Positions 21,601 to 31,628 of a stretch of DNA of 64,000 bases are shown here, piece by piece. The stretch is from the NCBI GenBank assembly GCA_003254885.1, contig QANT01004597.1:1-64000 (forward strand). Direction: 5' to 3'. Within the stretch, counting starts at the first letter, position 1. Each line of letters begins with the position of its first letter. The notes under the pieces are model-generated. The model ran no database searches, was not told the origin of the DNA, and worked only from the letters and a program-made list of their open reading frames with translations. The position numbers and the translations under genes were made by a program. The DNA is from Purshia tridentata. Taxonomy: Eukaryota > Streptophyta > Magnoliopsida > Rosales > Rosaceae.

Positions 21601-23240
21601 TGTCTGCTCTAACTCACTTGAAATATATATAGGGATATCTAAGGTGAACTTTCTTATATATTCCTAGCCTACTCCCAGTTATCTAGCTTGACCCATGCCA
21701 TATACATCAGAAGCATAAAGGAAAAAGTAATTTGATGGGCTGAGCCTCCCCTTCCTGTTTTGAATTAAAGCACTCCTTATCCAAAGCAATCCCCTACCTG
21801 TTTTGAAATGAGAACCAAATCACTCCTTAGAGATAAAGGACCAAAAGACACTTTTAAAAGAGAAGTAGTGATTCACAATTTGGTCTGTTGAGTGTCCTCA
21901 ATATTATCATAATCCCCTCTTAGCAGTACTAATTAACACAAGCTTTAATTCTAACAAACATGTAATAGAATTGAGCAATGCATCAAATAGAACCATCAAC
22001 CAAAATAAACAAAAATCGTAAACTTGTAATTTAAAAGATCTCATATTCAAATCAAAACAAGTACAATTTGCAATTCATTCATAGATACTAACATATAATT
22101 AGAGTTCACAAAAGAGCTACCTTAAGTAGTAGATCAGTCCACACAAGACTATCGGTTAGAAGTGTTCACACCGGATATTCGAATTTTATATAAGGTTCAC
22201 TCAGAATAACACGGAGAATGTTATGTAGAGCAATCATAAACTCCGGAACAATGTTGTTTAAAAGTGCATCAAAGTCTTCATCTGAAATGTTCCGCTACAT
22301 CAAATAAAAAATCAAAGAGTTAATTGGCATAAAATTAAAATCAAACCAACCAAAAGTAAATAACATGTTCTTCCAGTTCAAATAAAAAATTAAGTGTTAA
22401 ATTAGCATAAAATTGAAAATCAAACCAACCGAAAGTTAATTATATTCATACCTGTTCTTGGACGTGATGTATAGAATTTCTACTCATCCTTAAAAAGTCA
22501 GTTCCTTTATTTTGAAGATAAGGCCCCTCCTGAATAAGTTGACCAAAGATATCAAAGTTGACTGCTTCAAGCCAGCGCAGGTCTCTGCAATTTTGGGGGA
22601 CCAAATTGTTAAACTCTTTTTGCCAGTACTTTTCAACAGTGTGTACTCCTTGATTACGTGTTCTGAAAATTTTTGCATGTAGATGTCCCCTCCATTGCAA
22701 TCTGTCTTTTGGGGAAAGGAGAGTAGGCTGGCCCAATGACCATATAAGATTCCTGTACAAAACATAAAAAATTGTGTTTATGTATACAATACATAGAATA
22801 TTAAAATCCTTACATACTCCTTTCTCTTAGTAGACCAAGATTTTTGGTTTGAAGCAATTCCAAACACAGTGTGCTCAAGAAAGGTTGAGGTTTGCACATA
22901 TCCATCTTGGGATGAAGAAATGTGTGTGCAAGCTTAGAACTAGTAAACACCAGGAAGAATGATACAAGGAGAAAGAGTGTGTGCAATCAGAAGATGATAT
23001 TATGAAGAGGCCAAGTCCGAAACTTGATAGCAATGGCATTGATGGACTACCATCATCAAAGCTAAGAAAACACATTGCAAATAAAATAAATTCAAGAGAA
23101 CATAAATTGATTCATTCATTCATAGTCAACTACTGACTTGATCTTGTTAGGTAGCAAGGTAGGTGTTAAAATACTATTAAAAATGCATTAGGATTGTGTT
23201 TTCTTGGAAGGTGAACAATGCACTGGGATGACTTGGCCCT
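21601..23240 (-). pseudogene. Fragment of an unrecognised spliced gene inside the viral locus
   Basis: On the minus strand, three exon-like pieces are bounded by good splice signals: one ending at 22,818 (donor GTATGT), one at 22,752-22,452 (acceptor TTTTGTACAG, donor CAG/GTATGA), and one from 22,295 (acceptor TTTGATGTAG). Phases agree between the pieces. The middle exon reads 100 codons, with LLSPKDRLQWRGHLHAKIF, VEKYWQKEFNNLVP, WLEAVNFDIFG and FLRMSRNSIHHVQEQ. I do not recognise the family. In the last piece the frame ends early; a one-base shift away lies a plausible continuation (IVPEFMIALHNILRV). It is not viral in character, so it is probably a captured host gene piece, now a pseudogene. 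Confidence 0.5.
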
Positions 23241-23245
23241 TAGAA

Positions 23246-23340
23246 TTATAAAAGAGTTATAAAGTGAGAATTGCTAATGCAGTGCGCGAATATCCCAATA
23301 GGCTGTCGTAAGGTGTTGATATCTATTGTGGCAAGGATAT
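23246..23340. repeat. Tandem duplication of about 55 bp at the edge of the viral intergenic region
   Basis: The word ATATCCCAATAGGCTGTCG followed by TAAGGTGTTGATATCT occurs twice in tandem (about 23,288-23,324 and about 23,337-23,373); a single related copy sits at 27,727-27,763. It marks the viral non-coding region. Confidence 0.6.
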
Positions 23341-23680
23341 CCCAATAGGCTGTCGTAAGGTGTTGATATCTTTCTAAATAATCTGGATTTGATGAAGGGT
23401 AATTTGCAATACGATAAAAGCAATAATTAAAATAGTTTTTGTTAACTGGAAAAATATAATTTTGTAAATAATGTAATCTAGAAAGTAATTGAGATCTTGA
23501 GAGAACCATAAATAATTTGAAAAGATAGACTTTGATTAAACATAAATAGAACTTACAAATTTGGGCTTTGAAAACAAAGCAATTCTACAGGACAGGGACT
23601 TTGCAGAGCAATCGAACTTATTTTATTTTACAAGTGAAAGGTCTCTAAAATTGTTTCATACCTGCAACTGCGGCTTACAA
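23320..23680 (-). repeat. Caulimovirid large intergenic region, copy 1
   Basis: About 350 bp nearly identical to 27,720-28,055. It includes the CTATTTATG-type sequence on the minus strand and the phrase AAAGCAATTCTACAGGACA. It lies beyond the end of the second-ORF sequence, as expected for the large intergenic (promoter/leader) region of a circular pararetrovirus genome. Confidence 0.65.
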
Positions 23681-23850
23681 CTTGATTTATACATTGATTA
23701 ATTACATTCAATTTGAGAATGTTTTGGAGTCCGCCATAAGAAGCAGACATCTGGAAAGTTGAACAATGAAGATTCCTTACTGTTGAACCTTTTGAAAAGT
23801 AACTTTTGATTTTTTAGGCTGAATACTTGAATGTTTCTGGTCTTCATGCG

Positions 23851-24330
23851 TCAGCAGGAGACAGGATTTGAGATGTTATCATGACTTTGGTTAAAAATCA
23901 TACAGATCATCATACTGAGTATCTGGGTCTTGTGAGTCTTGAAAATATGGTGCGGGACAAGTGCCAGGGGTTTGGCTGTTGGAGCCTGAGTCACCGTCAG
24001 CATCACTATCATCACTTTTGGAAATTTGACTAAGTACTTCCTTGAGTCTTCTGGCATATTCCTTGCGTGAAGAAATAAAAGACAGATCACTTTGGATTCT
24101 TGATTTTTGGACAAGGAATTGAGCTTGGTCCTCATCATGAGGAATAACTTTTGCATTTGAGAAGCTGGGATGAGCATTAAACCAATGAAGGATGGTTTTC
24201 TTGTTTATTTTGTCAGTTTTGAAACCATCCCACCATTTGACTTTAAATCTTCTCATCAAGCTAGGGGCTTGGGTTGGAGTGTTTGGGGAGACGAAAATCT
24301 CCCAAGAGAAAATCCAGGCTAAGTTCATAG
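23851..24330 (-). pseudogene. Caulimovirid second-ORF C-terminal region, block B, fossil
   Basis: An open frame of 145 residues (24,328-23,891) with FKVKWWDGFKTDKINKKTI, a RRLKEVLSQISKSDD segment and a very acidic, serine-rich end. It differs from the coat-protein-like frame that follows the same ORF beginning in block A. Function unknown. It lies directly before an intergenic-region copy. Confidence 0.55.
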
Positions 24331-25751
24331 AATAAAAGAACCAGAAGAGTGGATCAATTGTCCTTAAACTTTCCAGTTTGATATTCTTTTAAAATGTTTG
24401 AAAACTTGGGACGAGATTGGCAGGAAGGATCTCATCCATACCACCAAATCTGTGCCAAATATCTTTAAACCAGTACGAGACCTTGAGATTGAAATTATTG
24501 CAGAAAAATAAGAACCAGGAGTGTTGACGGACTTTATTTTGGAGAAAGAAAACATTTTACCAAGCATCAACATAATCCAGTAGCAATATTGCTGGGGAGA
24601 AAACTTTTGAAAAAACATTTTCATAGTATTGGGGTGTTGGCCCTAATCACTAAGGGTTTAAAATTTCTTAATTTGAATATTTGAATGTGTGATTTGATCC
24701 TAGGTTCTATTATGAGTGATCACAATTGAATCAGTATCTACCAGAATAAACTCGTAAAATTTTTGAGTAAAGGTAGGATTTGGAGAAAGAAAGAAATTTG
24801 GATAAGTAAGCATTTTTAAGATTGTATATGGATCCGTGTCAGGAATCTCATCTTCAATATAAAAGATCATACTTGCTGGAGCCTTTTGAAAATAAAGACT
24901 TTTGTTGACGATCTAATAGTAGGTTTGAGAAGTGGTAACCTTTGTAAAACTTGAAAGCTATTTGCCACTGGGATATTTTGACCAAGGACATTGACAAAGC
25001 TCTGGGAAGAGCTCGGGACTTCTTTTGGTGTTTGTAGGGTTTGTGCATAGGATGTTTTTGAGGAAGGAGTGGCCTTCTTGCTCATTTTCCCTGTAGAAAT
25101 TCCCTAGTAAGAAAATCAGGAAGGGAATTTTGTTCTCCTTTGATAAATTCAATATCAAAATCAAAAATTAAAAGTAGAGCCTACCATCTGGAAAAGATTT
25201 GTTTGGCTGCTAAATTTTGGACATCCTTTTCCAAAACATTTTTTGCTGCTTTGCAATCAATTCGTAAAAGAAATTTTTGGTTGAGAAGATCATCTTGAAA
25301 TTTTGTAATACATAATACTATGGATAAAATTTCTTTTTTAATAGTACTATAATTGCTTTGAGCTGGGTTCCAACATCCTGAGGTAAATCTAACTAATTGT
25401 TTAGGGCTTTCTTTTGATAAGTTTTGTTTGAGAATTCAATAATACTATGGATAAAATTTCCTTTTTAATAGTACTATAATTGCTTTGAGCTGGGTTCCAA
25501 CATCCTGAGGTAAATCTAACTAATTGTTCAGGGCTTTCTTTTGATAAGTTTTGTTTGAGAATTCGTCCGTATCCTAGGTCTGAGGCATTTGTTTCAACAA
25601 TTTTGAAAGCAGATTCATTAAGGAGACTGAGGCATAGAAGGTTTTTGACATAAATTTTGACCTTTCTGACTATTTGGGTGTGCTCTTTTAACCAAGGTGG
25701 TGGATTCTTTTTGAGCCTTTGGTAAAGTGGTTTGCAAAGAAGAGTTAGTTT

Positions 25752-26633
25752 CTAGATGAAGTCAGAAACATAATTAAGACATCCTAAGAACCGTTGAAGT
25801 TGAGTTTTGTCTTTGATTTCATCTAGGAATTTGTCTGTGAATTCAATTGACCGTTCGAATGGAATAATGGTATTTTGGTAAATATGGTGGCCTAAGAACT
25901 TGATTTTAGTCTGAAAAAGGGTGATCTTTTTGGCAGAAAGAACTAGGCCATTGTTTTTGATAATCTTAAAAAAATGATTTAGGTGTTTCCAATGTTGATC
26001 CATTGATTTTGAGTAGATAAGGACGTCATCAATATATACTATAGAAAAATTAGTATAGGGATTGAAGATATCATTCATCATTTTTTGAAATTCTGAAAGG
26101 GCATTTTTGAGACCGAAGGGCATAACGGTCCATTCGTATTGGCCGAAAGGAACATTGAAAGCTGTTTTGTACCTATCTTCTTCAGCAATCTAGACTTGCC
26201 AGAATCCAGATTTCATGTCAAACTTTGAAAAAATATTTGCATTAGTTAATCTTTTAAGATTTCTTTTGTTCGGAATAGGATACCTAATCCATTTGAGTGC
26301 TTTGTTCAAAGGTTTGTAATTGATGACTAATATGGGCGCTCCTCATTCTAGTTCAGAAGCCTCCTGAACATAAAAAGCTGAGCAGTTCCACGGCGACTTG
26401 CTGGGTCTAATTAGGCCTTTGTCTAAAAGTTCATGGATTTCCTTTTGGTAGTAAATCAGCAATTCTTGGTTCATTTGGATCGGTCTAGATTTTGTTGGAA
26501 TTTTCTTTTCATCGAAATCCCTTTCATATGGAAGAATAACAAAATATTTTCTTCTATTACTAAAGGCATTTGGTGAATCAGCACTTACTTGTTCGTCGAG
26601 CAGAGGTTGATCGTCGAGCAAAGGAATAATCAT
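25752..26633 (-). pseudogene. Caulimovirid reverse transcriptase region, block B, fossil
   Basis: Minus-strand frames carry the N-terminal RT signature (KSRPIQMNQELLIYYQKEIH, then LLDKGLIRPSKSPW), MPFGLKNALSEFQ, the catalytic YIDDVLIYS motif, and FLGHHIYQNTI followed by LQRFLGCLNYV. These are the conserved RT blocks of Caulimoviridae and their Ty3 relatives. The region is interrupted and non-functional. Confidence 0.8.
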
Positions 26634-26981
26634 CTACAATTACCCTTGTTTGCCGTTTGGTAGTGAATTTTATACCTACGCTACCGTCTGGTTCTTCATA
26701 GATATAATTTAACTGTTGGTTTTGTATCCTAGCTGAGGGGACAGTATCGGACCGTTTCCATGCACTAGGAAGATCAATGTCATTCCAGTAGATAGTTTTG
26801 GGGATGCTAACATTTGCCCTTCTTAGATCCGTTTTTAAGAGGAGTGTGTAACCTTTTGGGTTTGTTACCAGGGCTTCTGGTAAAATAAGTGTTTTTAAGA
26901 CGTTGTAGTGGACTCTGAAGACCTCAACAAGTGGCTGTGCTCCAGGAGTCCTATCGTAACCTTTGGTTTTGACGTTAAGAA

Positions 26982-27521
26982 CTAGATATTTGAGAATTCC
27001 TGGATCGGAAATGGAACAGGAAGATTAGGGAAACAGTCAAAGTGTATTGTACCATTGCAGAGGCTTGATTCAACTAATCCAAGTATTGAATTAGAGAATC
27101 TGTTATGTCTATAGTCTCTAAAGGCGACTAAGATAGAAGTTTTGAGACCATTTCTTGTTAAGGGTTGGATCCCTACTTGTACTAATCCAATGTGGAGGTA
27201 CTTGTAGGTCTTTTGGTAATTTTTGACGATTTCTTTGGTGAGTAGTTGGATATTTTGGTGTTCTATTTCCAAAAGAACAACTTGTTCTTGGACTTTGATA
27301 TTGAATCTAGAGGAGAAGTCAAATTTTCTTACTTTGTAGATTTCTTGGTAATCTCTTTTGGGTAATTTCCATTTGTAAAGACTGTTGATTGGGATTTCAG
27401 AGCTAAGCTCTTCACTATTGAGGATATTGTCCTGTTCTGAGGTGGAGGCTACAGAAGACATTGGGTTTGAAGAGAAGGGATTGGGTTTGGAACTATGGTA
27501 GGACGCACCTTCGCTGACCAA
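26982..27521 (-). pseudogene. Caulimovirid movement-protein (30K superfamily) region, fossil
   Basis: A 179-residue open frame starting at 27,521. YLHIGLVQVGIQPLTRNG and LVAFRDYRHNRFSNSIL, then a G-T-x-x-F-D-CFPNL word, fit the plant virus 30K movement-protein fold as found in caulimovirids. Further MP-like sequence follows downstream toward 26,650. It lies immediately after the primer-binding-like site. Confidence 0.7.
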
Positions 27522-27630
27522 TGGACTTAACTGGGTCTTACCACGCTACCCACACTGCCGGGACCACGAGTTGCTACCTTTACTACCCTGCGTACGGGTT
27601 CCTTGTCCTCTCTCTCTCTCCCCGCCTAAT

Positions 27631-27643
27631 GGCTTTGATACTA
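27631..27643 (-). promoter_or_regulatory. Putative tRNA-Met primer-binding site of the pararetrovirus
   Basis: On the minus strand the sequence TAGTATCAAAGCC resembles the consensus TGGTATCAGAGCC, complementary to the 3' end of initiator tRNA-Met, with two differences. It lies about 110 bases before the movement-protein start, where caulimovirid minus-strand synthesis begins. Confidence 0.55.
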
Positions 27644-27719
27644 GAATCCTATCCCAGGAGTTATCAGCCTAGTGACAGAACTTTGAGCTCTTCTTTGATT
27701 AACTTAATTTCTGATTTTG

Positions 27720-28056
27720 TGGCAAGGATATCCCAATGGGCTGTCCTAAGGTGTTGATATCTTTCTAAATAATCTGGATTTGATGAAGGGTAATTTACAA
27801 TACGATGAAAGCAATAATTAAAATAGTTTTTGTTAACAGGCAAAATATAATTTTGTAAATAATGTAATCTAGAAAGTAATTGAGATCTTGAGAGAACCAA
27901 AAATAATTTGAAAAGATAGACTTTGATTAAACATAAATAGAACTTACAAATTTGGGCTTTGAAAATAAAGCAATTCTACAGGACAAGGACTTTGCAGAGC
28001 AATCAAACTTATTCTATTTTACAAGTGAAAGCTCTTTAAAATTGTTTCATATCTGC
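27720..28056 (-). repeat. Caulimovirid large intergenic region, copy 2
   Basis: Nearly identical to 23,320-23,680. It ends abruptly at about 28,056, where the right direct repeat begins, while copy 1 continues with other sequence. This fixes the virus-side junction. Confidence 0.65.
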
Positions 28057-28416
28057 AAAAGTTAATCTTTTATACTAATAAAATCCACCTATAAATTATA
28101 CTATTTGAAAAAAAAGGGATTCCAACTACTCAAGAGGAAAGTTATTTCAGATCCCTCATTTTTTTTATATAATCAACTTTATGACATGATTTATTTTATT
28201 TTAGAGTGATTCACCGTTTAGTATATTTTATAAGTCATATTTAATATAGATGTATTAAAGATGAAGAATGTGATATGTAGCATATTTACCTAGTCACATT
28301 GTTAATTATAAAAAATTATTGTGTGTGATCATAACATCATGTCTCGGTGTGACCAAGTTATTAGAATTATAACATGTATACAACTATTAATATCTACAAA
28401 ATCCTAAATCTTAAAT
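28057..28416. repeat. Right 360-bp direct repeat flanking the caulimovirid locus
   Basis: Same-orientation partner of 17,677-18,038. Beyond 28,416 the sequences differ completely (AATATGTCGTCC here versus viral CP-side DNA at left). Confidence 0.8.
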
Positions 28417-28718
28417 TTATAAATATGTCGTCCATGCATATTATAACACATGGATTAAGTAACACCACGTGGTAGCATTTGATGTCATAAAACAATTTTT
28501 CGTTGATCACATCTAGTATGCAGATGTTATATATCCACTTGTAAACCCTACATTTCTAAGAGATTTGAGTAAATATAACTCATGCTAATAATTGTTCTCT
28601 TAAAAGAAATATATATAGGATATCTTGCAGCTTAGATATGAAATGTGGTAGATTAATCTGAGTTTTCCATCCGTTTGGTGTATGTGAGCATGTCAGAAAA
28701 TTTTTATTTTATTATAAT
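28417..28718. other. AT-rich flank
   Basis: No gene is seen. It contains a CCACGTGG palindrome at about 28,465 (a G-box-like word), without any neighbouring gene to regulate. Confidence 0.4.
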
Positions 28719-30400
28719 TTTTTTTTTTGAAAAGGATGATTTCATTCATTGAATGAAAGCTAAGAGCTTATTATATTAAAGTAAAGTTATGCCTCCAATA
28801 ATGGTGGAGCAGTACCATCCCAACCCCACAAGCTGTCTTAATATAAACCATGTTATTACAACTTCGATGTACATAATGACACTGAAAATTAGAAACAAAA
28901 CTTATCATGCAACCTCTTAGCTTCCTCCAATAAATGCTAGTTTGGAAAAAAGTCCTAATCGGGATGTTGAAGTCAAGAGACAACGAGAGCAGATCATTTT
29001 TGGTACCTGTTTGGTACCACATAGGGATCTTAGGGCTAGTTTGAGATTGCTGTGTGGTAAGAAAAAGCTGCTGTGAGATAAAATAATTAAGCATTTGGTA
29101 AACTATGTTTTTAAAAGTACTGTGAGTCTTAAAAGCAGCAGTACAATATTTGGTAAATTTTGATGTAGAAGTGCTATGACTGTGTATAATGACCAAAATA
29201 GACATGATGCTGAAAGTGCTTTTTAATTTTTTATTTCGTAAAACAAGTTTACTTTCACTTGCTTTTTTAACTTTTAATTATTATTTTTTTACTTTTATTT
29301 ATGGTTTTTTTTCTAACTTTTATTTATGATTTTTTTCTAAGGTTTTTTATGATTTTTTCAGTAAAAATTAGTCTTGTAACTTACATATATAAAACTCAAT
29401 TTATATTAATACTTTTTGTCATTGTATTTTGTTAATTAAAAGGTAATTATGTTATTAAAATTTAAATATGTTACTATAATTTTTTAATGAAGGGTAAGGG
29501 TTGTCATTTTTTAAATTGGGTGAGGGCAATTTTAGAATTTATGGCTGCTTTCTCACACAGCAGATTTTGAAAGCATATCTTTAGCTACTTTACCCCAACT
29601 CCCAAAATCTACTTTTTTCCACCCTTAATTTCAAAATAAACAAATTTTACTTTATTAACCAAACACCAAAAATTATTTTGCAGTATAAATAAACAATTTA
29701 TTTCCAAGGCACTTCAACCCCAAACTTGCCCTTAGTCATTGAACTATAATTTCTCTCCCTAATTTTTCTTTCTTTACTCATAGTTTAATGGCTAAGATCC
29801 CTAACCTGGTACTAAAAAATAGGTAAAAAATCTCCTCTCAGAAAAAACTTCTTGGGCATCCAACTTGAAAACCCCTTAATTGACTATAGCCATCTCAATA
29901 ACCCCTTGACTATTCATTAAAATAGCTCATTGTTCTCGCAATTGAGGTGTCCAGCCCCCACCTCAATTGCCAAAACTAAAACGCGCATCATCTATGTTCA
30001 ATTTCAAAAATCTTTCACTGGGGGCTACCACTGAGGAGCACAACTTTGTTAAGACCTAGAGGTAATAGATGCCACCTGCAAATATTCATCAAAAAGAAGA
30101 AATTCCTTCTCAACTGAAAGTGCGTTCTCCAAACAAGCTTCACCATGAACATACACCTAAATTACAATCATACGATATTTGCCATGTTAGAAAACAAAAT
30201 TGCGATACCTTAATATTAGATAAATTAGAAACCATAAATTCAAGTAGCCCCATATAAGAAGTAACTTGTTTCATCCCCTTAGATAAAGGTGCAAAAAAAT
30301 TTGTACACTGCCAATATTTTTTACCAAAATGACACTCCCACAACACATGCAATACATTTTTCTGAAGGGAAATTCTATTCAATATACCGTTTTAATACAA
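28719..30400 (-). mobile_element. L1-type LINE 3' remnant, split by a MITE
   Basis: The minus strand carries, in order, a zinc-binding reverse-transcriptase C-terminal region (VLHVLWECHFGKKYW, about 30,345), an F-L-T-W-Q-I word at about 30,190, a LKLNID-like word opening an RNase H domain (about 30,000), and the end of that RNase H (CHYVHRSCNN, about 28,860). It finishes in a poly(A) tail, seen as a T run at about 28,719-28,731. This is the typical 3' end of plant L1 LINEs. Stops and frame changes are scattered throughout, and the 5' part (endonuclease, main RT) is missing, as is usual for 5'-truncated LINEs. Confidence 0.7.
29033..29731. mobile_element. Tourist-like MITE inserted in the LINE
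   Basis: The 699-bp element starts GGGCTAGTTTGAGATTG and ends with the inverse-type CCCCAAACTTGCCC. TTA lies on both sides (29,030-29,032 and 29,732-29,734). It splits the LINE RNase H domain, so it is younger than the LINE. The interior has AGCAGC and TTTGGTAAA words repeated near both ends. No transposase is present. Confidence 0.7.
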
Positions 30401-30857
30401 AAATCACTTTTTTAACCTCCCCATTCCAACTTAAACTTTAATAGCTTTTTGGACTAAAATAGGACCAAACTACCCTCCCCTCCCTTTCTTCCTCACGCTC
30501 TAACATCCCCCACCTCTCTCTCATAGGTCACCTCCTCTGGCGATTTTGCTATTGTTTGGTGTCCAACGACGACAAGATCACCACTTGTCTATTCCTCTCT
30601 CCTTCCTCTACTTTCCCCAACCATCATCTTGGAAACCCACATGTAGAAACTTCATAAAACCCACAGAAAAGCCAGTCCTCACAAGTGATCTAGGTTTTTC
30701 GGCAAAATCGAGGTTAGCGATTAACTGGTTTTCTTCTCCAGGTCACAGCAAGTCGAGCCATGCCATTCCCTTACATCAATGATGCCTCACAACGGAGAAT
30801 CGACGCTTCTTTTTCTTCCCCTCTCTGGGTTTGTTACTTTTAGATCTGGAATTTAAT
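30401..30857. other. C-rich stretch without a recognisable gene
   Basis: A CCTCCCC/CTCTCTC-rich segment with an open frame of 78 codons (30,546-30,782) that shows no motif I know. It could be a captured leader or exon, or an LTR piece; no splice pairing or repeat partner was found in the window. Confidence 0.3.
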
Positions 30858-31035
30858 GGTCGACACATGATCAACAGATGCTGTGATCGGCACATTGTCG
30901 ACATATAATCGACACATGGTCAACAAATAGTGGTTGACACATTGTCGATACATAATAGACACATGATTGACAGAGTGTTGACAGAGTGACGACTTAGTGT
31001 CGATAAAGTGTCGTCAGTGTGGCGACTACAAGGGT
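30858..31035. repeat. Degenerate array of TGTCGACA / CGACACAT words
   Basis: Over about 180 bp the sequence repeats variants of GTCGACACAT, ATTGTCGA and AGTGTCGA with a spacing of roughly 14-20 bases, including inverted copies. This differs sharply from the AT-rich surroundings. It is non-coding. Confidence 0.55.
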
Positions 31036-31110
31036 ATTTTTGTCTGATTTTGTACCAAAGAGTAAAAAAAAGTTAAGATAATTTTTGAGTATTTAAATAG
31101 TATATTTAGC

Positions 31111-31628
31111 CTTAGTTTGGTATTGCAATGAGAAAAAATTGCATTGAAGTAAACACAATTGTGAAATAATTTCAATTGAGTGTTTAGTAAACTATGTTTT
31201 CAAAAGTGCTATGAGTACAAAAATAGTATGAAGGTATTTGGTAACTTATAATATATAACTGCTGTGATTGTTCATAATTATTAAAATAGACATAATGCTA
31301 AAACAATAGTCATAGTTAAAAAAGGAGAATAATAGTTGTCATTTGTTAAAAAAGTAAGGATAGATTGGGTAAAAAAAATTTTGGCCACAATTGTCACCCA
31401 TTACAGTTTTGAAAAACAGGTTTCAAACTGCAGTGAATATCTGTAGTGAGTGACTCCAAATAGTCACTCACTATAGTTTTCAGATTTGTTATCAAATACC
31501 AAAACTGTTGTGAGTAACCTAGAATTGTCACTCACAATAGTTTTTGAGTGTTTCACTACAATTCCAAACAGAGTAGAATTGTCACTCAATAGTTTTTGAG
31601 TGTTTCACTACAATCTCAAATGAGCTAT
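31111..31628. mobile_element. MITE-like element related to the one at 29,033
   Basis: Begins CTTAGTTTGGTATTGCAATG and ends CACTACAATCTCAAATGAG, an imperfect inverse. Multiple internal TCACTCA(C/A)TA and GTTTTTGAGTGTTTC words occur. End words resemble those of the 29,033 element (AGTTTGAGATTG). The target duplication is unclear. Confidence 0.45.

Larger units (their letters stand above)
23681..27660 (-). mobile_element. Endogenous caulimovirid block B, partial fossil
   Basis: Minus-strand order: primer-binding-site-like sequence (27,631-27,643), movement protein (27,521 to about 26,650), reverse transcriptase (26,633 to about 25,750), RNase H (about 25,690-25,170), second ORF starting MSKKA (25,085) and its distinct C-terminal part (24,330-23,851), then an intergenic-region copy. 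The gene order matches Caulimoviridae. An aspartic protease is not clearly visible. Sequence identity to block A in the shared RT-RNase H part is high (mid-90s percent by eye). It is broken in several places. Confidence 0.8.

Noticed and set aside
23288-23373. Short direct repeats resembling a CRISPR-like array
   Set aside because: Only two copies of a duplicated word in plant DNA; it is part of the viral intergenic region.
27521-27757. + strand open frame of 78 codons
   Set aside because: It is antisense to the viral leader and primer site, with no protein-family features.
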